50,846 nucleotides of DNA from an uncultured bacterium (GTDB lineage Bacteria > Actinomycetota > Coriobacteriia > Coriobacteriales > Coriobacteriaceae). The stretch is taken from positions 1 through 50,846 of the forward strand of contig CAJMST010000015.1 of NCBI GenBank assembly GCA_905216145.1, written 5' to 3'. Below are positions 43,024 through 50,846 of this stretch, in pieces; within the stretch, counting starts at the first letter, position 1, and each line of letters begins with the position of its first letter. The position numbers and the translations under genes were made by a program. The notes under the pieces are model-generated. The model did no database searches and was not told where the DNA came from. It was given only the letters and a program-made list of their open reading frames with translations.

Positions 43024-43962
43024 ATGACAGACATCGTCCACGTCGAAAACCTCGTCAAGCGCTATGACGACCTTATCGCGCTCGACCACTTTAGCCTGAG
43101 CATCGCCCCCGGCGAGATCTTTGGCCTGCTGGGCCCCAACGGCTCGGGCAAGACCACGTCCATCAACTGCATTTTGCAGCTGCTCGCCTACGACAAAGGC
43201 ACCATCGAGCTGTTCGGCGAGCCCATGACGCCCGCCCGCTACGACCTCAAGCGCCGCATCGGCGTGGTGCCGCAGCAGGTGGCGGTATTCGACGAGCTCA
43301 CGGTGCGCGAGAACATCGACTATTTCTGCAGCCTCTACGTTAACGACCGCAAGCGCCGCCGCGTGCTGGTCGACGAGGCGATCGACTTTGTCGGGCTGGG
43401 CGACTTTACCAAGTTTCGCCCCGGCAAGCTCTCGGGCGGCCTGGCGCGTCGCCTTAACATTGCCTGCGGTATCGCGCACAAGCCCGAGCTCATCTTTTTT
43501 GACGAGCCCACGGTGGCGGTCGACCCGCAGAGCCGCAACGCCATCCTGGAGGGCATCTGCCGCCTGCGCGACGAGGGCGCCACGGTGGTGTATACCAGCC
43601 ATTACATGGAGGAAGTCGAGCAGATCTGCAGCCGCATTATGATCATGGACGGCGGCCGCGTGCTGGCGCAGGGCACCAACGACGAGCTCAAGCGCATGAT
43701 TCAGATGGGCGAAAAGATCGTGATCGAGGTCGGTGAGGTGCCGAGTGCGGCACTCGCCGCCGTTGTGGGCCTGCCACATGTCCTGGACCTGGCGGCGACG
43801 GCAGGTCAACTCACGTTCTCGTGCGAAGCGAGCCCGCACAACCTGACCGACATTCTCGATGTGTTGCGCTCGCACGACGTGCCGCTCGGCCGCATCTACT
43901 CCGAGCCGCCGACCCTCAACGACGTGTTCCTCGAGATCACCGGCCGCGAGCTGCGCGACTAG
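43024..43962 (+). CDS. ABC-2 exporter ATP-binding protein (DrrA-like)
   Basis: Cytoplasmic ATPase of 312 residues with Walker A GPNGSGKTT (37-45), Q-loop VPQQVAVFDELTVREN, signature LSGGLARRLNIACG, Walker B LIFFDEPTVAVDP and H-loop TSHYMEEVEQI. The extended C-terminus (about 215-312) is normal for the ABC-2 exporter class. Start follows AGGAGGGCCGCCTC. It is divergent from the two-component pair and begins a three-gene exporter operon with two membrane proteins. Drug, lipid or peptide export is possible; substrate unknown. Confidence 0.92.
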   Translation: MTDIVHVENLVKRYDDLIALDHFSLSIAPGEIFGLLGPNGSGKTTSINCILQLLAYDKGTIELFGEPMTPARYDLKRRIGVVPQQVAVFDELTVRENIDYFCSLYVNDRKRRRVLVDEAIDFVGLGDFTKFRPGKLSGGLARRLNIACGIAHKPELIFFDEPTVAVDPQSRNAILEGICRLRDEGATVVYTSHYMEEVEQICSRIMIMDGGRVLAQGTNDELKRMIQMGEKIVIEVGEVPSAALAAVVGLPHVLDLAATAGQLTFSCEASPHNLTDILDVLRSHDVPLGRIYSEPPTLNDVFLEITGRELRD

Positions 43963-43971
43963 GGGGTAGCC

Positions 43972-45159
43972 ATGTTCAACACCATCATTACCACGCTCAA
44001 GACGCTGCTGCGTCGGCCGAGCACGTGGGTCTGGGGCGCGATCTTTCCCGTTGCGCTTTCCACGATGTTCATGTTTATGTTTGCGAACCTGAGCTCTGAC
44101 GGCACGGTCGACCCGGTGCCGGTGGCCGTCGTAGCGGATGAGGCCTGGGATGCCTCGACCTTTAAGGGCGTGGCGACGTCGCTTGCCAAGGAGGGCGACG
44201 ACCAACTGCTCGAGATCCGCGAGTGCGATGACGCAGCCGATGCGAACCGTGCGCTTAAGGCCGGCAAGGTCGCGGGCATCTATACGGTCGACGCCGAAGG
44301 CACGCCCAAGCTCACGCTGCTATCGAGCTACGACAGCTCACGTGCGTCGACGGTGCTCACCGACCGCAGCATTCTGGAGACGGTGGCAAGCTCGTATACA
44401 CAAAATGCCGAGCTCATGTCCCAGATTGCCCAGGACAACCCGGCGGCGCTCGCCGACCCGGAGGCGGTTGCGCGCGCCCTGTCGCTCGAGGGCGGCACCC
44501 GCCGCGTGAGCCTGACACGCACCACGCCCGACGGCACGGTCGTCTACTACTACGCGCTCTTTGGCCTGGTCGCGATGATGTCTGCCGAGTTTGCCGCCTT
44601 GAGCGTCGTCGACCTGCAACCCAATCTGTCTGGCCTTGGCGCGCGCCGCTGCGTGGGTGGCCTTTCCAAGACGGCGTCGCTGGCCGGCATCTTTGTCGGC
44701 TCGTGGCTGGTTTCCTTTGCCTCGATGGCGATCGCGATCGGCTACGTGCGCCTGGTCGTGGGCGTCGACTTTGGCGGGCGCGAGGGGCTGTGTCTGGCGG
44801 GCGGTGCCGCTTCCGCGCTAGCTGCCACGGGCTTGGGGCTCTTTGTGGGCACGCTTCCCGTTAAAGGCGGCAAGGCGTCCAAGTCGGGCATCCTCACGGG
44901 CTTTGCCACCACGTGCGCCCTGTTTGCCGGCCTCTACGGCGAGCCGGCGATGGCGCTTGCCGACGACGTCGCCCGCGCCTGCCCGGCCGAGTGCTGGCTC
45001 AACCCCGTCAAGCTTATCTGCGACATGTTTAACCGCCTGTATTTCTTTGAGGACCTGGGGCCCTTCGCTGTTCGCGCGGGCGCGCTCGTCCTGATGGCCC
45101 TGGTGTTTGTCGCCGCCGCTACGCTGATCTTTGGAAGGAGTCGCTATGAGCACCTTTAA
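43972..45159 (+). CDS. ABC-2 family transporter permease (first)
   Basis: Membrane subunit of 395 residues. One N-terminal hydrophobic segment (about 15-40), a large extracellular region (about 45-185) and five to six C-terminal segments are typical of the ABC-2 / YhgE-like architecture. No catalytic motifs are expected. It starts nine bases after the ATPase gene and overlaps the next permease by 14 bases, so the two probably form a heterodimer. Confidence 0.85.
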   Translation: MFNTIITTLKTLLRRPSTWVWGAIFPVALSTMFMFMFANLSSDGTVDPVPVAVVADEAWDASTFKGVATSLAKEGDDQLLEIRECDDAADANRALKAGKVAGIYTVDAEGTPKLTLLSSYDSSRASTVLTDRSILETVASSYTQNAELMSQIAQDNPAALADPEAVARALSLEGGTRRVSLTRTTPDGTVVYYYALFGLVAMMSAEFAALSVVDLQPNLSGLGARRCVGGLSKTASLAGIFVGSWLVSFASMAIAIGYVRLVVGVDFGGREGLCLAGGAASALAATGLGLFVGTLPVKGGKASKSGILTGFATTCALFAGLYGEPAMALADDVARACPAECWLNPVKLICDMFNRLYFFEDLGPFAVRAGALVLMALVFVAAATLIFGRSRYEHL

Positions 45160-46351
45160 GACCGCGCTTCGCATGGCGCTGGCGCACCCGTTCTACCTGC
45201 TCATCTATACGGTGTTCATCTCGCTCATGGGCGTATTCATCGCGGCATCGGTGAGCTGGAACTCGTCGCAGCTCACCGAGTACAAGCCCTACGATGCCAA
45301 CGTGATCGTGGTCGACCGCGACGACAGCGACCTTTCGCGTGCGCTTACCAAGCATCTGGGTTCGCGTTTTGAGCTGGTCACGGGCATCGGCGACGATACG
45401 TACGACCTTGCGGACGCGCTCTCCAAGAGCAACAGCGCCAAGGGCAGCGCCGACTGCGTGTTCTTTATCCCGGAGGAGTTTGAGGACGACCTCGTTGCGG
45501 CTGCCCGCGCGGGGGAGGCCCTGCCCAAGCTCGACGTGACCTACGGTTCCGGCACCATGGCGGCGGCGCTTTCGTCTGCCGAGGCCTCGCGCTGGATCTC
45601 GCTCGCGGGCGCTGCGGCGGCGCTTGAGCCCGCTGCTTCTAACGGCGACGTTGCCAAGGCCGCCGAGCATGCCGCTGCAAAGCGCGCGGAGGTCCAGATC
45701 GAGCAGGTCAAGGTCGACTCGACTGCCGCCGCCACGCTCGAGTCGTACTTCAACTTTGGCGCGTACGCGATCATCTCGTCGGTCATCGTGTCGGTGGGAC
45801 TGGTGTTCTCGGGCATGAACGAGCCCGAGCGTGTGCGTCGCATGGAGGCCGGCCCGGTCTCCGAGCGCCAGCGCTCGCTTGCCGTGTTCGCGGCTGCTGC
45901 AGTGCTCACCGTCTGCATCTGGTTTGTGTCGAGCATGATGGGCGTCGTGGGCTTTGCCGGCGCGGTTGCCGAGGTCGGCGTGGGTCGCGTGTGCCTGGCG
46001 TTGGCGGCGACGTTTGCCCTGGCGTGCACGCCTCTGGCCGTTGGCTTTGCCCTTTCGAGCCTGGGTGCGCGTGAGGAGCTGCTCAACGGTATGGGCAACC
46101 TGCTCGGCATGCTCATGACGTTTTTGGGCGGCGCTTGGATGCCGCTGTCGCTCATGGGCTCGGCCGTGCAGACGGTGGCGCACTTTGTGCCGACGTATTG
46201 GGTGAACGACGCGATCGGCAAGGCGCTCGCTTCGGACCTGACGTCTGCCGTGTTGGGCGACATCGCCTGCGACCTGGGCGTCACCGTGCTCTTCGCCGCC
46301 GCCATTGCCGCCGTAGGCCTGGCTTTCGCACGCGCCAAATCTCGCGCCTAG
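45146..46351 (+). CDS. ABC-2 family transporter permease (second)
   Basis: Second membrane subunit (401 residues) with the same layout as its neighbour: an N-terminal segment (TALRMALAHPFYLLIYTVFI), a long extracellular domain and a C-terminal cluster of hydrophobic segments. ATG 45146 with GGAAGGA upstream is chosen; it lies inside the end of the preceding gene. Together with the ATPase it gives a complete exporter, and the divergent two-component system is its best candidate regulator. Confidence 0.85.
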   Translation: MSTFKTALRMALAHPFYLLIYTVFISLMGVFIAASVSWNSSQLTEYKPYDANVIVVDRDDSDLSRALTKHLGSRFELVTGIGDDTYDLADALSKSNSAKGSADCVFFIPEEFEDDLVAAARAGEALPKLDVTYGSGTMAAALSSAEASRWISLAGAAAALEPAASNGDVAKAAEHAAAKRAEVQIEQVKVDSTAAATLESYFNFGAYAIISSVIVSVGLVFSGMNEPERVRRMEAGPVSERQRSLAVFAAAAVLTVCIWFVSSMMGVVGFAGAVAEVGVGRVCLALAATFALACTPLAVGFALSSLGAREELLNGMGNLLGMLMTFLGGAWMPLSLMGSAVQTVAHFVPTYWVNDAIGKALASDLTSAVLGDIACDLGVTVLFAAAIAAVGLAFARAKSRA

Positions 46352-46432
46352 TCTGAAATAAATCCTAGGCCTCGCCCCAAAATAGTTCGCCAAGGTTTAC
46401 TATTACGTTCATAAAGTAGTACGAGGCTAACA

Positions 46433-47158
<726 letters not shown>

Positions 47159-47166
47159 GCGGCGCC

Positions 47167-49833
47167 ATGACACCTCTCGCAAAACGTCTCCCGCGCGAGC
47201 TGCGCCGCAATATCGGCAAGTACCTGGGCATCTTTTTGCTTATGTGCGGAAGCATCGCCCTCACGTCGGGCTTTTTGCTCGCAGCGCATTCCATCGGCTG
47301 CCTTATCGACGACATGCGCGATGCGTACACGATTGAGGACGGCCGCGTGACCACCTCCTTCGAGGCTACCGATGATCAACTCAAGGCCGCCGAGGACGCG
47401 GCCGACGACGTCGGCGGCGTCACGCTCTACAAGAATTTCTCCATCGACGCCATCATCAAAAAGGCGACCGGCGACGACGGCACCAAGCGCACGCTGCGCA
47501 CCTACACGCACCGCACCAAGGTCGATATCGCGTCCTACTGTGAGGGCAGGCAGCCCAAGACGGACGATGAGGTGGCCATCGACCGCGTCTTTGCCGCCAA
47601 CAACGACCTCACCGTGGGCTACAAGGTCGAGCTCGAGGGCCGCACCTACACCATCTGCGGCATCATGACCCAGCCCGATAGCCAGGCACTGTTCCTCAAC
47701 AACTCGGACTTTACGGTGAACACCATCACCTATGGCGTGGCCGAGGTTACCGACGCCGGTTTCGCCGCGCTCGAGGACGCCGGCGGCGCGCCCGCCTACA
47801 CCTACTCCTTTACCTTTACCGATCGCGACCTCCCCACCGCGGACCGCATCGACGCCGAGCAAGATATGGTCGAGGCACTGACCGACGCCGATGCGCGCGT
47901 GGACGATCTGGTCGATGCCGATTCCAATCAGGGCATTGGCTATGCGCGCGACGACGTGGACGGCGACTCCATGATGTGGATGACGCTGCTCGACATCATC
48001 ATCGTGATCATGGCGTTTGTCTTTGTGGTCCTTACCGACGCCACCATCGAGGAGGAGAGCGCCATCATCGGCACGCTGCTCGCCAGCGGTTATCGCCGTC
48101 GCGAGATCGTCCTGCACTACCTTGCGCTTCCCGCCATCGTGGGCGTGGTTGCGGCGCTTTTGGGCACTGCGCTCGGCGTTGTGTTCTTTACCGAGCCCAT
48201 GCGCAGCCTCTATTACGGTTCGTATAGCCTGCCGCCCTTCCAGGTGTACTGGAGCTGGGAGATCTTTGTGAAGTGTGCCGTGGTTCCCGCCGCCGCGCTC
48301 ATCCTCATCACGCTGGTGGGCCTGCTTCGCAAGATGGGCAAGACGCCGTTGCAGTTCCTTCGTCACGAGGCGAGCGGCAAATCGGGCACCAAGCGCGGCT
48401 TGCAGCTGCCGGAGCGCATGGGTTTTGTTTCCCGCTTCCGCCTGCGTATCTTCCTGCGCAACCTGGGCAACTTCGCCACGCTCTTCGTGGGCATTGCGTT
48501 TGCGTCGCTGCTGCTGCTCTTTGGCCTGGCGATTCTGCCCACGATGACGCACTATGCGGACAACCTCGAGACAGGCCTGGTCGCCGAGCACCAGTACACG
48601 CTCAAGGCGCCGCTGGAGCTCGAGGGTACTGCCGAGGAGCGCGAGCAGTGGTCGGCACTCGAGCGCTTGCAGTCGGTTGACGGCGCGCTGCTTTCCGCCG
48701 CTCAGGATGCCGATGACGAGCTTGACGACGCGGCCGATGCGGCGCAGGCGGCGGCCGATGCCGCGACCGACGCTCCGTCTGCCGAGAGCCTGACTGCGGC
48801 GCAGGATGCGCTTGCAAACGTCCAGGACAAGAAGGATGCGCTTTATGCGCGCCTCGATGACCTTGCCGATGCCCTCGGCTGCGACCGCGACGAGGCTATC
48901 GACCTGATCGACAAGGCCTCTAGGATCGACACCGACAACGACGACATTCACCCGGTTAACACGACCGATAACGGTGCAGACAAGATTGCGCAGACCGAGA
49001 AATATGCCGTTTACCAGCTGCAATACGACCGCGGCGATGGTAATGGCGAGGAGACGATTTCCGTCTACGGCATCTCGCCCGATTCGCGCTATTGGAAAGA
49101 CCTCAACGTTGGCGATGGGCGCGTCGTCTTTGGCGGCGGCCTGCTCGACAAGTTTGGCTGGAGCGAGGGCCAGAAGGTCACGCTCATCGACAAGTACGAG
49201 GGGGAGCATTATTCCCTTGAGTACGCGGGCAAGGACTGTGCCTGGGGCTCCAAGTCGGACATGAATATCTATATGAGTATCGACGACTTTAACGAGCTGT
49301 TCGGCAACGACGCCGCCTACTTTAACGGCTATGTGAGCGACGAGAAGCTCGACCTCGATGCTCGTTACTTTGCCGGCGACACCACGCCCGACGACATGCG
49401 GGCCGTGGGCGACCAGTTCATCGGCATGATGAGCAAAATGATCGGAATGATGATCGGGCTCGCGGTGTTCATCTTCCTGCTGTTTATGTACCTGCTGACC
49501 AAGGCGGTGATCGACCACAGCGCCCGTTCGATCAGCTACATGAAAGTCTTTGGCTATCGCGATAGCGAGATCTCGCATCTGTACATCCGCTCGATCACGC
49601 TGTGCGTGGCGGCGTCGCTCGTGCTGAGCCTGCCGGTCATTATTGGCTCGCTCACGGCCATCTTCCGCTCGATGCTGCTCGCCTACAACGGCAATATCGA
49701 GATCTACGTGCCCGCTTGGTCCATGGCGGCGTGCGTGGGCATTGGCTTTGTGACCTACCTGGTCGTGGCGCTCCTGCACACGCGCTCCATCAAACGCGTC
49801 AGCCTCGCCGAGGCGCTCAAGGTCCAGGAATAG
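47167..49833 (+). CDS. large FtsX-domain ABC permease with internal coiled coil
   Basis: Membrane subunit of 888 residues. An N-terminal membrane segment (near 20-40) and a large extracellular region are followed by a first FtsX block (about 275-385, MTLLDIIIVIMAFVFVVLTD). After a further membrane segment (about 435-465) comes an Ala/Asp-rich helical region (about 495-600), probably coiled coil, then another extracellular part and a C-terminal FtsX block (about 750-885, EYQ/LTKAVIDHSARSISYMKVFGYR). MacB-like permeases of this kind work with a LolD-type ATPase to drive mechanotransmission or export. The long internal helical region suggests contact with other envelope proteins. ATG 47167 is chosen over a TTG at 47152. 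Confidence 0.88.
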   Translation: MTPLAKRLPRELRRNIGKYLGIFLLMCGSIALTSGFLLAAHSIGCLIDDMRDAYTIEDGRVTTSFEATDDQLKAAEDAADDVGGVTLYKNFSIDAIIKKATGDDGTKRTLRTYTHRTKVDIASYCEGRQPKTDDEVAIDRVFAANNDLTVGYKVELEGRTYTICGIMTQPDSQALFLNNSDFTVNTITYGVAEVTDAGFAALEDAGGAPAYTYSFTFTDRDLPTADRIDAEQDMVEALTDADARVDDLVDADSNQGIGYARDDVDGDSMMWMTLLDIIIVIMAFVFVVLTDATIEEESAIIGTLLASGYRRREIVLHYLALPAIVGVVAALLGTALGVVFFTEPMRSLYYGSYSLPPFQVYWSWEIFVKCAVVPAAALILITLVGLLRKMGKTPLQFLRHEASGKSGTKRGLQLPERMGFVSRFRLRIFLRNLGNFATLFVGIAFASLLLLFGLAILPTMTHYADNLETGLVAEHQYTLKAPLELEGTAEEREQWSALERLQSVDGALLSAAQDADDELDDAADAAQAAADAATDAPSAESLTAAQDALANVQDKKDALYARLDDLADALGCDRDEAIDLIDKASRIDTDNDDIHPVNTTDNGADKIAQTEKYAVYQLQYDRGDGNGEETISVYGISPDSRYWKDLNVGDGRVVFGGGLLDKFGWSEGQKVTLIDKYEGEHYSLEYAGKDCAWGSKSDMNIYMSIDDFNELFGNDAAYFNGYVSDEKLDLDARYFAGDTTPDDMRAVGDQFIGMMSKMIGMMIGLAVFIFLLFMYLLTKAVIDHSARSISYMKVFGYRDSEISHLYIRSITLCVAASLVLSLPVIIGSLTAIFRSMLLAYNGNIEIYVPAWSMAACVGIGFVTYLVVALLHTRSIKRVSLAEALKVQE

Positions 49834-49846
49834 AGAACCGCCCGCA

Positions 49847-49888
49847 CGCGGGGGCACGAACCGAAGGAAGGGTGCCCCCGCGTTATTT
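49847..49888 (+). terminator. terminator after the FtsX permease
   Basis: CGCGGGGGCAC (49847-49857) pairs with GTGCCCCCGCG (49872-49882), followed by TTATTT. Good terminator between this system and the methyltransferase gene. Confidence 0.75.
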
Positions 49889-49952
49889 GCCCGCCAGGCC
49901 CGACGTGGGCAAACGCGCGCAACGTCAGACTTCCCCGAACAGAAGGAGACCC

Positions 49953-50597
49953 ATGGCAAGATCGGCAGAGGAGCTCAAGCAGCTCTCCATCAAGGAGTTC
50001 ACCGAGGCGGCAAAGGTCTACGAATCCGGCCATGCCGGCATTTACGAGATGTGCAAGGACGACTATCCGCAAATGCTCGAGGAGCTTGAGCTCGAACCGT
50101 TCGAGGACGCGCTCGACGTGGGCTGTGGAACCGGAGCCGTCCTAGAACTGCTCCACGTCCGGTACCCCAGCAAGCACTTGACTGGACTCGACCTCACACC
50201 CGGGATGATCGACGTCGCCCGGGCAAAGCAGCTCGATAACGTCAGCTTTGTCGTCGGAGACGCGGAGGCACTGCCCTTCGAGCCCCGGAGCTTCGACGCC
50301 GTGCTCTGCTCTAACAGCTTCCATCACTACCCGCATCCGGAGAGGTTTTTCGCCGAGGTGGCACGCGTCCTTCGGCCCGGCGGGCGACTGGTCCTTCGCG
50401 ACTACACCTCGAACGATGTCGCGGTCTGGCTCATGAACAACATCGAGCTACCGCTGGCACGCCTCTTGGGCCATGGCGACGTGCGCATCCTCAAGCTGTC
50501 CGAGCTACGCGCGCTCGTCGAGGAATCCGGGCTCACCCCGCTCAAGCTCGAGGCACAGAAGGGATTCCGCGCGCATCTGGTCGCGCGAAAGGGCTAG
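49953..50597 (+). CDS. class I SAM-dependent methyltransferase
   Basis: Protein of 214 residues with the Rossmann methyltransferase motifs: ALDVGCGTGAVLELLH (motif I), LTGLDLTPGMIDVA, VVGDAEALPFEPRSFDAVLC (post-I), HHYPHPERFFAEVARVLRPGGRLVL and the family closing strands. It resembles ubiquinone/menaquinone-type or small-molecule O/N-methyltransferases; substrate unknown. The ATG is preceded by AGAAGGAGA. It stands alone at the end of the window after a terminator. Confidence 0.88.
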   Translation: MARSAEELKQLSIKEFTEAAKVYESGHAGIYEMCKDDYPQMLEELELEPFEDALDVGCGTGAVLELLHVRYPSKHLTGLDLTPGMIDVARAKQLDNVSFVVGDAEALPFEPRSFDAVLCSNSFHHYPHPERFFAEVARVLRPGGRLVLRDYTSNDVAVWLMNNIELPLARLLGHGDVRILKLSELRALVEESGLTPLKLEAQKGFRAHLVARKG

Positions 50598-50680
50598 CGG
50601 TCCGCGCCAGGACGCTCCGTCACGCCGGGGCACGCCATCAAACCAGATTGTGGCCACGCCAGAACGCGCCGCCAAACCAA

Positions 50681-50710
50681 GGCGCGCCGCCACAAACGTG
50701 ACGGCGCGCC
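50681..50710 (+). repeat. GC-rich hairpin after the methyltransferase
   Basis: GGCGCGCCG (50681-50689) and CGGCGCGCC (50702-50710) pair. No T run, so terminator function is uncertain. Confidence 0.45.
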
Positions 50711-50756
50711 CCACTTACCAGATGCCGATGATTCGCCGGTCTACCGGTCGGGTTGG

Positions 50757-50836
50757 CAAGGACTGTCCCTATATGCCGGCCTTCGGGGACGTTCCTTTCC
50801 TGCCGGCACTTGGGAACTGTCCCCAACTGCCGGGTG
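50757..50836. repeat. palindromic repeats with GGGGAC/TGTCCCC
   Basis: The last 80 bases carry ACTGTCCC, GGGGACG and ACTGTCCCC with TGCCGG words in both orientations. It is a further member of the dispersed GGGGACAG palindromes, probably continuing past the window edge. Confidence 0.5.
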
Positions 50837-50846
50837 GCGAAAGAGT

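Overview
The window looks like the chromosome of a Gram-positive, high-GC gut anaerobe of the Coriobacteriia, most likely Collinsella. This is inferred from the high-GC actinobacterial coding style, the mix of enzymes (NfnAB, Ech-type hydrogenase, old-yellow-enzyme/FeS flavoprotein, LPxTG pilus-like adhesin, ECF transporters) and the many short palindromic repeats between genes. No 16S rRNA or other phylogenetic marker is present, so the genus is an inference. There is no prophage, complete insertion sequence, CRISPR array or rRNA operon.

Layout. 1-5.8 kb: a parvulin-type lipoprotein/foldase, a YqeY protein, a four-gene polar amino acid ABC importer and a cytidylate-kinase-like protein. 5.9-13.7 kb (minus strand): nfnB/nfnA, pth, a Vsr-like nuclease-family gene bracketed by two 205-bp terminal-inverted-repeat elements, prs and glmU. 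13.9-17.1 kb: an ECF vitamin/metal transporter (T, fused A-A', S). 17.3-23.9 kb: exodeoxyribonuclease III, sirtuin, a folP-folK fusion, a biotin-ligase-like protein, an AAA/DUF4143 ATPase bracketed by palindromes, and type III pantothenate kinase. 24.0-24.5 kb: initiator tRNA followed by a four-unit 81-bp palindrome array. 24.7-27.5 kb: an OYE-type flavoprotein and an orphan transposase-like HTH protein. 27.8-33.5 kb: a complete Ech-type [NiFe] hydrogenase operon with echA and echB fused. 33.5-41.0 kb: a 2095-residue sortase-anchored adhesin flanked on both sides by paired palindromic elements in mirror order. 41.0-50.6 kb: a two-component system divergent from an ABC-2 exporter, a second MacB-like ABC system and a methyltransferase.

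How it fits together. The ferredoxin/NAD(P)H economy is well represented: NfnAB exchanges electrons between NADH, NADPH and ferredoxin, and the Ech complex can couple ferredoxin oxidation to H2 evolution and ion pumping. The histidine kinase/response regulator pair is divergent from the ABC-2 exporter and probably controls it.

The most unusual content is non-coding: at least seven different families of nested palindromes (40-205 bp). Several bracket single genes, and one appears to have inserted in frame inside the ECF ATPase gene. Family membership of the proteins was judged by eye from motifs; no database search was run.
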